Assembly: GCA_027924585.1 (NCBI GenBank)
Contig: BSBM01000261.1
Span: 3,303,501 to 3,367,500, forward strand
Direction of reading: 5' to 3'
Source: Larix kaempferi
Lineage: Eukaryota > Streptophyta > Pinopsida > Pinales > Pinaceae
DNA length: 64,000 nt
Both the position numbers and the translations under genes were made by a program. Positions 36,051 through 47,293 of the stretch are shown piece after piece; position 1 is the first letter of the stretch; each line of letters starts with the position of its first letter. A model generated the notes under the pieces. It was not told the DNA's origin, searched no databases, and saw only the letters and a list, made by a program, of their open reading frames with translations.

Positions 36051-38440
36051 GCATCCTGAATGCACCTATCTTGGAAGTAAACCAGTGCACGAATTTTGTT
36101 CAAAACAAGCCGCGCACACGTAGAAACGCATTTAAAACCTTAATAAAAAATGAATTTGACCACCAAAAATTAAAAAATTTGCATGCAAATGAAAGAGTAG
36201 GATGAGATAACTTACTTTTTGAAAGCGAAAGTTGGTTTGGTAGCCCGGTTTGATCGCAACGAGCAAAAGAAGTTTGAGGTTTGGTCTCCACACTTTGCCC
36301 TAAAAGCTTGAAATGGTGAATTATGTTTTTAAATTGAAACTATTTATAAAATTTGTTTTTAAATTTTTACCCACTTTGCTACATGTGGTATAGTTTTAAT
36401 TTGTTTTTAATGTTTCATTTAATTCACTAATATCTTTTTTGAGTTTTGGTGAATTAGGTGAAGTATACATTGCAGATTTCATCATATTTTTTCTGTCAAA
36501 GGCGTGTCTTCTTCATTGACATGTCGGATTAGGTATGGCACTGTCCAATATTTCATGTCATCAAAAAAATTTCTTTTTGATTTTGCGATATATTACTAAC
36601 TTGTCTATCTAGAATTCTACCATTTGGCAGGTCATGATAACTGATGTTCCTGAAGCTGATTAAGTTTTTTAAGCCCTTGTTTGACTTCCCAAAACAAACA
36701 AGATTGCCGAGTATAGTTGTCTTTTTAGACTCGTTAAAGGATTTGAAGCGACATCCACTTAAGTATAAGTTTACCCCTTTTCCAGACTTTTGCGGATTAT
36801 TTATGAAAAAGGAATACTCTAGTCATCCGTGGCTAGAAGAGTTCTTGTCTCATTGTTTTACACTTTTCCAGGTGAGGAGACTAACTGAACGAAAAATGAA
36901 CTTTTGGAATCTTCTTTAGGGTTTTCATACTCTCGAAACATGAAAATACCAAACGAGCATTCACCTACTCGGGCTCGATGTGAAATCCACGAGAAGGTAT
37001 ATAAAGGATTGTTTAAGTTTTTCAGAGTCTATAAACAAGAAAACACCGACGAGCATTCACCTACTCCGGCTCGATATTAAAATCCACGAGTAGGTGTATG
37101 GAGTTATTGTTTAAGTTTTTTAGACTCCTTAAAATTGAAAACACCGGAAAGCAAGAACAGATCTCAGCTCAATATTAAAATCCAGAGATCAGTGTTATGG
37201 AGTATTCGTCTATCTTTTCTTCGAACTTTGTAAAAAATGAAGACTATTGAGTTTGCTTTCTTGGACTCATTAAAACAACAAGAAGGATATTATTTTATGA
37301 AAAGAATAAGAGAATAGAGGGGTATCAAACATCTTTTAAGTTTCAAAGGCAGCTAGTCAGTCATGTCCTTGAACAAAACACCTATTTGAGTCCATCATTT
37401 CAGTTGGGTGTTAGTTTTTGACCTTAGGGTGAACCTGATCTCAGAGTTTTACTCCTCTGATTGGTTATTCTTCCAATTGTATGGAGAATCGGCTAATGTC
37501 TCCTACATTACAGGTTTATATCATGTCCCCCTCATGTTAAAACCTGACTGAGTCACTCTTGTGTTGTGCTCATTGTTCAAGGATACAACCTGTGTCGGCC
37601 ATTCTGCAGTAACCTTGACTTCATGTGTCGGCCATCCTGGTGTCAGTTTATTTAATCTTTTTATTTGTCCTACTCCAATCAACTCAAAATTTTGAGTGTT
37701 CCTCGTGTTGTATGATGGAGGATGCATTAAGGCCCTCCTTCCAATGGACTTCTTCCCATCGACCTCAACTCATTGTACTCTGGAAATGAAGTTTAGAGTT
37801 TCGGTTAGTACCTTGGGGATTGCAGTCATTAGTGGCAGTTTCCATCGATGTTGAATAATGGGAATACATTAAAGTCTCTTATTCGACGGGTTCCTCAAGT
37901 GTTCGACTTCAAGTCCACTTATTCACACTTGTTGGAATGTACTAGGTACCTTGAGCCCCATTCTCATTATCGGTGGAAGCTCTCACATTTGTTAATGGTA
38001 TACATCAATGACCGGTAATAAAACGATACCTCCCATGTTCGTCTTCATCTCATTTATTCACATGGTTATGGTTTGTACCTTGGGATTCTGATAGCATCAC
38101 CATAGTTATGTTATCACCCAAGCTGCACAAGACTAAGCCACACTTATTTTTGGCTCTTCATGAGACATAGATCCAACTTGTTGTTATGTCTATGATCTCT
38201 TATCTTTGACATGGATCCATGCTTGTATTTCAGTGGCCATGCTATATACACATCTCCCAGTTATGTATTGGAGATCATGTTGTATCACACCGAACATCTA
38301 TATGATGTCAAGATTGTAATTGCTCCCTGACCTTGATCGTTGTTTTTAGGTACTTTTGTGACTTGGTCCTGTGGTTTCTTGTTTCTCCTCTGACTTGGAA
38401 TTATAATGTATTTCGGCCATCGTTTCCCTCTAATCTCACA
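36051..38440 (+). other. 3' non-coding region of B1 with hairpin tandem repeats
   Basis: Lies between aORF and polypurine tract. Tandem units of about 97 bp at 36925-37240 each contain a hairpin with stem ACCTACTCG/CGAGTAGGT. Sequence left of them (36640-36920, with GAAAAAGGAATACTCTAGTC) is shared with B2 and with element A near 59170. The rest has no coding content; small frames here are not conserved. Confidence 0.75.
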
Positions 38441-38454
38441 CATTAGGGGGCATC
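38441..38454 (+). other. Polypurine tract of B1
   Basis: ATTAGGGGGCATC directly precedes the LTR start TGTTATAGG. The matching sequence before the B2 LTR is TTAGGGGGAATC, and element A has CAGGGGGCAATC. Confidence 0.8.
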
Positions 38455-39350
38455 TGTTATAGGTCAAATACGCACTTCTCCGTCCATGATCACATTGCCC
38501 TGTTGATCACACAAAAGGACACTATGGATGGAAGAGCTGAATTGACCTTGGATAAGTTATTGCTGAGATCGCACATCTTCAGCTGAAAATCATATTTTTT
38601 ATACAATTTTCATTATGTGTGCGCTACTCTTGCCACTGACATCTAGCGTTCGAAACGCTGGTTCTATTGAAGACAACCCATGCACTTATTCCAAAGGATG
38701 TGTATGCTAGTTGATAAGAGCACTAGTTGCATACTATGCGCTATTTTACTATTATGATACATGCGCACATATTAAGATGAATGAAAAAAATATATTAAGA
38801 TTACAAATTGGGATTAGTTGAGGTTGGTTTTGTAACTCCCCCAACCTTCCAATTCAATTGCCTCACGAATCTAACTTCCAGCCTTGTGCCATAAATACAA
38901 GGGGAAGCCATGAAGAAAGAGAAGAAGGAAGAATAAGCTATTGTTACGCGGAAGGAATTTCTAAGTCATTGTGAGGAGCAGGAGCCTAAAACTTGGTTGC
39001 AAAAGTGTTTGGATAGATTAGGTATAACTATATTTGGCTACATTTCTTTGACAATAAAAGATCGAGATACCCTTCCCATCCCAATGGAATGTCTTTTCTA
39101 TTGAATATTTGATTGTAGATTAATGTTAAATTGCTTTCAATTTCATTATATATTTTATAGTCAAGATACGTTGAGGAAGGTTGATTTGTTTTGCAGGTAC
39201 ATTACTTTGGAGATTGGGCGAAAGCTAGGACCAGCCATCATTAAAAAGGTACTGATTTCAAAATCCTATTCTCATTCTATTCATAGTAATTAGTGCAAAG
39301 CATAATGTATCTATCTGTCACCCCATGTAAGTTGATAGTGTCATTTCCTC
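38455..39350 (+). repeat. 3' LTR of element B1
   Basis: Starts TGTTATAGGTCAAATACG after the polypurine tract. It aligns with the 5' LTR of B1 and, inverted, with the 3' LTR of B2. The right end is uncertain: similarity to the 5' LTR stops within the CATTTCC segment near 39347, so the last 40 bp or so seem to be lost. Confidence 0.88.
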
Positions 39351-39379
39351 ATGTTTATAGATTAGATATAGTGTCACCG
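39351..39379. other. Spacer at the B1/B2 tail-to-tail junction
   Basis: Contains a 26-bp sequence (39353-39378, beginning GTTTATAGAT and ending AGTGTCACC). It recurs with one mismatch on the opposite strand at 42746-42721, where the reverse transcriptase of B2 is broken. Confidence 0.6.
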
Positions 39380-40299
39380 TGTATAGATCAATACCTTATA
39401 GTGGGGGAAATGACACTATCAACTTACATGGAGTGACAGATAGATACATTATGCTTTGCACTAATTACTATGAATATACTGAGATTAGGATTATGAAATC
39501 GGTACCTTTTTAACGATGACTGGTCCTAGCTTTTGCCCAATCTCCATAGTAATGTACCTGCAAAACAAATCAACCTTCCTCAGCGTATCTTGACTGTAAA
39601 ATATATAATGAAATTGAAATCAATTTAACATTAATCTACAATCAGATATTAAATAGAAAAGACATTCCATTGGGACGGGAAGGGTATCTCGATCTTTTAT
39701 TGTTAAAGAAATGTAGCCAAATACAGTTATACCTGATCTGTCCAAACACTTCTACAACCGAGTCCTGGGCTTCTGCTCCTCACAATGACTTAGAAATTCC
39801 TTCACTGTAACAATAGATTCTTCTTCCTTCTCCCCTTTCCTCATGGCTTCCCCTTGTATTTATGGAACAAGGCTGGAAGTTAGATTCGTGAGGCAGTTGA
39901 ATTGGGAGGTTGGGGGAGTTACAAAACCAACCTCAACTAATCCCAATTCGTAATCTTAATATATTTTTTCCATTCATCTTAATATGTGCACATGTATCAT
40001 AATAGTAAACTAGCGCACATTATGAAACTAGTGCTCTTATCAACTAGCGTACACATCCTTTGGGATAAGTGTGCCGGTTGTCTTCAATAGAACCAGCGTT
40101 TCGAACGCTAGATGTCAGTGGCAAGAGTAATGCACACATAATGAAAACTGTAGAAAAAATATAATTTTCAGTTGAAGATGTGTGATCTCAACAATAACTC
40201 ATCTAAGGTCAATCCAGCTCTTCCATCCAAAGTGTCCTTTTGTGTGATTGACAAGGCAATGTGATCACAGATGGAGAAGTGTATATTTGACCTATAACA
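39380..40299 (-). repeat. 3' LTR of element B2
   Basis: On the minus strand it begins TGTTATAGG at 40299, after the tract TTAGGGGGAATC, and ends near ATCTATACA at 39380. It is a reverse-complement counterpart of the B1 3' LTR with scattered substitutions. The LTR-borne 64-codon frame is present with one TAG. Confidence 0.88.
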
Positions 40300-42735
40300 G
40301 ATTCCCCCTAATGTGTGAGGTCAGAGAGAAATGATGGCCGAAATACATTATAATTCCAAGTCAGAGGAGAAATAATAAACCACAGGACCAAGTCACAAAA
40401 ATACCTGAAAACAACAGTCAAGGTCGGCGAGCAATTACAATCTTGACATCATATAGATGTTCGGTGTGATACAACATGATCTCCAAAACATAACTGGGAG
40501 ATGTATGTATAGCATGGCCACTGAAATACAAGCGCGGATCCACGCCAAAGATAAGAGATCATAGCCATAACAACAAGCTGAATCTATGTCTCATGAAGAG
40601 CCAAAAATGAGTGTGGCTCAGTCTTGCGTAGCTTGGGTGATAACATAAATATGGTGATACTATCAGAATCCCAAGGTCTTCATCCGAACAACCCAAGGTA
40701 CAAACCCTAACCATGTGAATAAATGAGCTTAAGTCGAACATGGGAGGTAACGTTTGATTACTGGTCATTGATGTATACCATTAATAAACACGAGAGCTTC
40801 CATCGATAATGAGAATGGGTCTCAAGGTACATAGTACGTTCCAACAAGTGTGAATAAGTGGACTTGAAGCCAAACACTTGAGGAACCCGTCGAATAAGAG
40901 ACATTAATGTATTCCCATTATTCAACAGTGAGGTAAACTACCACTGATGACAGCAATCCCCAAAGTACTAACTGAAACTCTAAACTTCATTCCCAGAGTA
41001 CAATGAGTTGAAGTCGATGAGAAGAAGTCCGTTGGAAGGAAGGCCTTAATGCATCCTCCATCATCCAACATGAGGAACACTCAAAAGTTTGAGTTGATTG
41101 GAGTAGGACAAATAACAAGATGAAACAAACTGACACCAGGATGGCCGACACATGAAGTCAAGGTTACTACAGAATGGACGACACAGGCTGTATCCTTGAA
41201 CAATGAGCATGACACAAGAGTGACTTAGGAAGATTTTAACATGAGGGGGACGTGATATAAACCTGTAATGTAGGAGACATTAGCAGATTCTCCATATGAT
41301 TGGAAGAATAACCAATCGGAGGAGTAAAACTCTGAGATCAGTTTTACCCTAAGGTCAAAAAATAAAACCCAACTGAAATGATGGACTCAAATAGGTGTTC
41401 TATTCAAGGACATGACTGACTAGCTACCTTTAAAACTGAAAATATGTCTGATACCCCTCTCTTCCCTTATTCTTTTTATAAAAGAATATCCTTCTTGTTT
41501 TTTTAATGACTCCAAGAAAGCAAACTCAATAGTCTTTCTTCATTTTTTACAGAGTTCCAAGAAAAGATAGACGAACACTCCATAACACTGATCTCTGGAT
41601 TTTAATATCGAGCTTAGATCTGTTCTTTCTAGCCAGTGTTTTCAATTTTAAGGAGTCTAAAAAACTTAAACAATAACTCCATACACCTAATCGTGGATTT
41701 TAATATCGAGCCCGAGTTGGTGCTCGCTGGTGTTTTCCTGTTTATAGAGTCTGAAAAACTTAAACAATCCTCTATATACCTTTTCGTGGATTTCACATCG
41801 AGCCCGAGTAGGTGAATGCTCGTTTGGTATTTTCATGTTTCGAGAGTCTGAAAAACCTAAAGAATACTCCAAAAGGTCCTTTTTCGTATAGTTAGCCTCC
41901 TCACCCAAAAAAGTGTAAAACAATGAGAGAAGAACTCTTCTAGCCACAGATAACTAGAGTATTCCTTTTTTGTAAATAATCCGTGAAAGTACGAAAAAAG
42001 GTTAAACTTATACTTAAGCAGATGTCGCTTCAAATCCTTTAACGAGTTTGAAAAGACAACTATACTCAGCAATCTTGTTTGTTTTGGGAAGTCAAACAAG
42101 GGCTTAAAAAACTTAATCAGCTGTAGGAACATAATTTATCATGACCTTCCAGATGGTAGAATTCTAGATAGCCAAGTTAGTAATATATCACAAAATCAAA
42201 AAGAAATTTTCTCGATGACATGAAATACTGGACAGTGCCATACCTAATCTGACATGTCAATGAAGAAGACACACTTTGATGGAAAAAATATGATGAAATA
42301 TGCAATGTATACTTCACTTAATTCACCAAAACTCAAAAAAGATATTAGTGAATTAAATGAAACACTAAAAACAAATTAAACTATACCACATGTAGCAAAG
42401 TGGGTAAAAATTTAAAAACAAATTTTATAAATAGTTTCAATCTAAACCAAAGGGCAAAGTGTGGAGACCAAACCTCAAAATTCTTTTGCTCGTTGCGATC
42501 AAACCAGGCTACCAAACCAACTTCCGCTTTCACCAAGTAAGTTATCTCATCCTACTCTTTCATTTGCATGCAAATTTTTTAATTTTTGGTGGTCAAATTC
42601 ATTTTTATTAAGGTTTTAAATGAGTTTTTGCGTGTGTGCGGCTTGTTTTGAACAATACTAGCACACTCAACAAAAGTACGCTGGTTTACTCATCGAGAAC
42701 GTTGTCGATCAATTACATGGGGTGACACTATATCT
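40300..42735 (-). other. 3' non-coding region of B2
   Basis: The reverse-complement counterpart of the B1 region, with the same hairpin tandem units (about 41560-41860). It has no antisense ORF: the sequence corresponding to the RT core and aORF of B1 is deleted, and RT joins this region near 42720. Sequence around the junction (TGTCACCCCATGTAATTGAT) resembles the LTR end. Confidence 0.75.
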
Positions 42736-44470
42736 GATCTATAAACGATGTGGGGTAATTATCTTTAGGATAAGCTTTATTTAGGTCCCGGAAGTCTGTG
42801 TAGACTCAAATGGTTCCTTTCTTTTTATCTACCAGAACAGGTTTTGAGACCCATTCCGTCATAGCAATTGGATAGACAAATCCGGCTTTGAGCAATTTCT
42901 CAACTTCCTCCTTAATGGCTGCTACTTTTCTAGGGTTGACTGGATGGAGCTTCTATCTCACAGGCTTAGCATTTGGATAAGTTGTGATGACATGCTCGAC
43001 AATGGTGGGGTCGATGCCTAACATCTCCTCGTAAGACCAGGAAAAAATGTCACGAAATTCCTTAAATAGATTGGTATACAAAGTGATCTCCTCAGGAGAA
43101 CAATCTGCTCCAATGAAAAGGTTTTCCACAACTCCAGGTTTGATGGAAATGTTGATCGGAATAGTTCTCTATTTATTTTCCATACTCCCCTCGGCATAAA
43201 TTGCTTCCAAAGTACAAGGGATAGCAGACAAATCAACATTACCACCGGGTCTCATTGAAAACTCTCCTCTCTCTATCCTATCCAGATCAGGAAGAAAATA
43301 TGACCTATGGTGCATGTGTTCCCAAGGATGTTCTAGGCCAATCATTGCTTCCAAAATAGCCTCATCAGAAGACAAAACAATATCTAGACAGTCAAAAGAG
43401 TGGATGGAGTCCAGTGACCATGTCAGTGCATAGTCCATATCTGACTCGACAGAGATCAATGGAGTCACGATATGTTCTATTGCAACATGTTGTGAATCTA
43501 AGTAGGCCACTTTCGCAATAGATAAGGGCACTATTGGTTCCGATTTGGTGGGGAGAATCCATGGATCTATCGTTGGACAAACCAAGAAAATATCAGATGA
43601 TGAACACTCCTCAGAACCAATAAAATGAACAGGAACAAGTAGGTAAAAAGTGCCCATTAATAACCCAAAAAGTCCTGCTCCTAAACTCTCACAAGCTGGG
43701 TGAGACTGATCAACCAACGAAATTGTTGAATCCGACGAAGTCTGGTTATTCTTTCGAGCGAACGAAAGTTGATCAACTGTTATGATATTTCCTTTGTGAG
43801 GGATCATTATAACTCGGAAAACGGCCGATGGCACTACTTGCATTACATACGTCCAGCTCCTACCTAACAGCAAATTGTAGTCAAGTGGAGCATCCAACAC
43901 TTCAACCTCTACAGACACTAGTTTACCAGCAAGTTCAACATCGAATGATGGTAAGACTCCGTGTGGACGGAATGATCTTCCATCAAAGGTGGTGAGCAAG
44001 GTGTTCGAGGGGGCTAATTTGGGTGAGCCCAAATCCTTCCAGCAAGAAATGGACATTACGCATGTAGACGCGCCCTCATCTAGAACAGCTCTTCCAATGG
44101 TCTTGGGACCATGTTCTACTTCTATTTGGAGAGCGACGTGGTACAACAACTAGGGTTTGATATTTGACATATAAAAATGAGCAAGCATATTGGATGAATC
44201 TATGCTCCCGATCACTGCAAGAAGTGCATTGCATTGTAATGGACAAATTTGCAGTAATTCCAAAGTGGACATGGCACAGGGAGTTTGGTCTAAATACTCC
44301 ACAACATTGTAGTTGGTAGCAACCCGCGCGTTAGGATTGTGCACAGCTTGTTTGAGGAAACCTTTTGGAATCTTCGGCAGTGAATCTACTGGTCTCTCGA
44401 TGTGGAGAGGTGTAGAAGATTCGGGAACATCCTTATCCTTTTGTTGCGAGTCCAAAGTATAGTTTCTAGC
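42736..44470 (-). pseudogene. pol: Protease and start of reverse transcriptase of B2
   Basis: The best-kept stretch is 326 codons (44149-43172). It carries the protease active-site motif LDEGASTCVMS and LDYNLLLGRSWTYVM. Downstream come the acidic linker and the first RT block, up to the equivalent of DNYPTP. RT is then lost: no motif A, B or C remains. One stop (TAG) precedes LLYHVALQIE, where B1 reads on. The missing domains make this copy non-autonomous. Confidence 0.9.
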
Positions 44471-46396
44471 TCAAGTTTGTAAAAGCGTGTCCGAATTTAC
44501 CATATTAATAAACGATTGATCAGTGGATGAGGCACGAGAGGTTCCCCTAACATTGGAGTTTCCAGAAGTTGAACCTTGTTCGTGAGGGAATGGGTCCTTT
44601 AAGACTGCTGGCTTCTTCTCACGGAGTAGCTTCTGGGATTCTTCCATCAGAGGTCATTGATGGGTGAGATGGTCCTCTTTGCATAACTTGCAAGGGAACT
44701 TCACTTTCTTTTTATCCTTTTTCCCCTCCTAGGAATTTTTTGTGTTCTTGGGCTTTTGGTGGTTCCCCTCCCCTTTCTTTCCCTTCTTTTTATTGTTGTT
44801 GGGATGCCAAGGGCCCTTTTGATTTGTCTACACTTGTTGTACAGATTCCGTTTGCGAAGGGGAGGTTGCAACTGAAGTTGCTTCCGCAGCAGATTGTTTG
44901 ATAGATAAGGCATGAACTTGCTTAGTTAAAGCTTCAAACACTGTAGAATCTAATGAACCCATGATGCCATTAGCATGTGGTCCAGGCTTGGGTTTACCTA
45001 GATCTATATTAGATCTCGGCGCATTGGGAATAATCTCATATAAGAGCCTAGACTGAGCATATACCATATCAAGCTGCTGGGTTCTAAGGATAGCTTCCTC
45101 TTCGTAGGACACCCCAAAAGTTGCTACTTCCTTAGAAATATAAGGAAGGAGTGATTTGGGATACCACTCTAATAGGAACTCTGGAGGGATGTCAGCTTTA
45201 ATGAGCCTCTTTATTCTTCGCCACTCCTGAGTATGGTCAGATAAGTGAGTGGATTTGTTCTGTTTGAAATTTGATAGAAGGTCTGTGTCGACATCGTACC
45301 GGACAGGAAGTTGAAAGTGATTTAGAAAAACTTTTGCGAGATCCAAAAAGTTATCATAAGCAGCTGCAGACAGTTCAATATACCATTTAGCTGTAACACT
45401 AGTCAAGGTTCTCTGAAAGAGCCTAAATTTGATGGAATCATCATTCAACGAATTAGAAGAGCACCATAGATGAAACGTAGTGACATGGTCACTGGGATCT
45501 TCACCAGTATTACCTTCAAACTTTGGAATGTTTGAAGGCAGCTTAGTGGGAACTGATGGCCATGTAGGATAGTGGCGCGCCGGATCATTAGTAAGTTTTG
45601 AAAGGTCTGGAAAATTCAAAGTTTGTAGAAAAGGTAAACGAGGTCCTGCCGATGGCATTTGGTAAGCAGGAATCTAGTAGGGGGAACCTCCCAAAACCTT
45701 GTTCGTGTACTGCTAGTTGGGGTTGCTCCCATCCATCAGTTTTGAGGTAAAAGCGTTGTTAAAATTTCCCCACCCATAAGAAAGAGGATTGCCTCTCGAG
45801 GCACTCGTCCATTGCGGCTGGGTGTTAGCCCTTCTTTAATGTGGGTTCAAGATGTTACCACCTCCTCCAACAAATAGTGAGAAGAGGATACTCCCTACAG
45901 GTATATTAGATGGATTTACATTATAACCTGTGTAGGGGTTAAAACCAGGTGTAGTTGTAATAGACGGTGCAGTCATCGAACCCATAATAGGCATCGAAGC
46001 AGTTGGTATTGATCCTACTAAAGATGTAGAAGGAGAAGACTGTGGTATACCCTGGAGTTGTTGAGTAAAAGGAGGTTGAGTAAAAGTCACTGCAGGTATC
46101 CTCGTCAAAGGGGTGTTAGCTGGTCCAAAATTGGGGGTAGATACATTAGCTGATGTCGAATCTTGTGATCTCGACATGCCTACAGTACCATCATTAAAAC
46201 TGAAAGACAGGATCGAAGCAGAAGCAGTCTACGAAGAGCTAGATGCTGCAATGTTTGCAAAGGAAGTAGAGAGGACTCTCAAAACCATAGCTGTAGTGGG
46301 AGTATGAGGAACTCCCGACTCATCTCCTGGATTAGTCATGGAACTACTAGGGGTAAACCAATACGCACTATATTTGGGTTGGCCTAGAGAGTCTAC
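44471..46396 (-). pseudogene. gag: Gag of B2, 5' part displaced by C2
   Basis: The minus-strand counterpart of B1 Gag. A 276-codon open block (45658-44831) holds LNFPDLSKLTNDPARHY, the capsid core (FHLWCSSNSLNDDS, intact here) and the Ala/Gln-rich C terminus. A TAG at 44828-44830 stands where B1 has CAG. The zinc knuckle is YKLCKEDHLTHQ-like and imperfect. The frame is cut at 46396 by element C2; its first 90 codons lie on the far side, at 62400-62131. Confidence 0.88.
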
Positions 46397-47293
46397 AATT
46401 ATGTTGATGCCCCGACAATCGTAGCATCAAGCAACAAGGGATTATCCCCGGTAAACTATCCCAATTAGATTGTCCACCATTTGGTGTGGGGAATTCGTTC
46501 GGTTAACGGTTCCGGCTACCGTAAGATTTAAAGTTTCTTATTCTTCATACTGATTGCGGCCCGATCCACCATTTATGTGTTTTATTTTAAAGATGATATG
46601 CAAGTGCCCTAAGCTAAATGCAGGTAACTAATCTAAATTAATCTAAAACAATATAAGTAAATATAATCTATCCTTGCAAGGAGCAACTGTAAATATGAGT
46701 AATGTACTGAAAGAAACCTCTAAAGATTACATGGATATCCATTTAATTCATAAAGAAACATTTTCAGCAGCAGGTTAAAGATATTAAAGATAGCTTCATT
46801 CACATTAATACATCCAATTACTCATTTAGGAGAAACGTCCTTGTACATAAAATAGTAAAATCATTCATTACACATAAATAATTCAGAACAACAAAGAAAG
46901 ATCTCACTATAATATATGAATGTCACAAGAAAAATCCAGCAGACATCCAATACACATTTCTAGGCAAAAGACGTCCTCTCTAGGCTCTTATTAGGCAAAA
47001 TCACTTTCCTGGAGCAAGCAACAAAGTAGTTCATACAAGCTAAGAAAATCCTTTTCCCTGCCAAAAGTTCTTTACAGTATTCACTAATCATCTATTTATA
47101 AGTTTACAAAATGCTTTTAGGGCCGCCACCTGTCCCTTTACAATTTTCTTTTAAAGACTCTCCCAAAATAAAGCAATTCGTGGCCTCTTTTACATAACAG
47201 AAAAAAGGACAGCTGTCCTTGTGACTTCACGCTTTAACCATAGGGACCAAGAGAAATAAACAAAATAAAAATAACGCATCATGGCTGGTGCAG

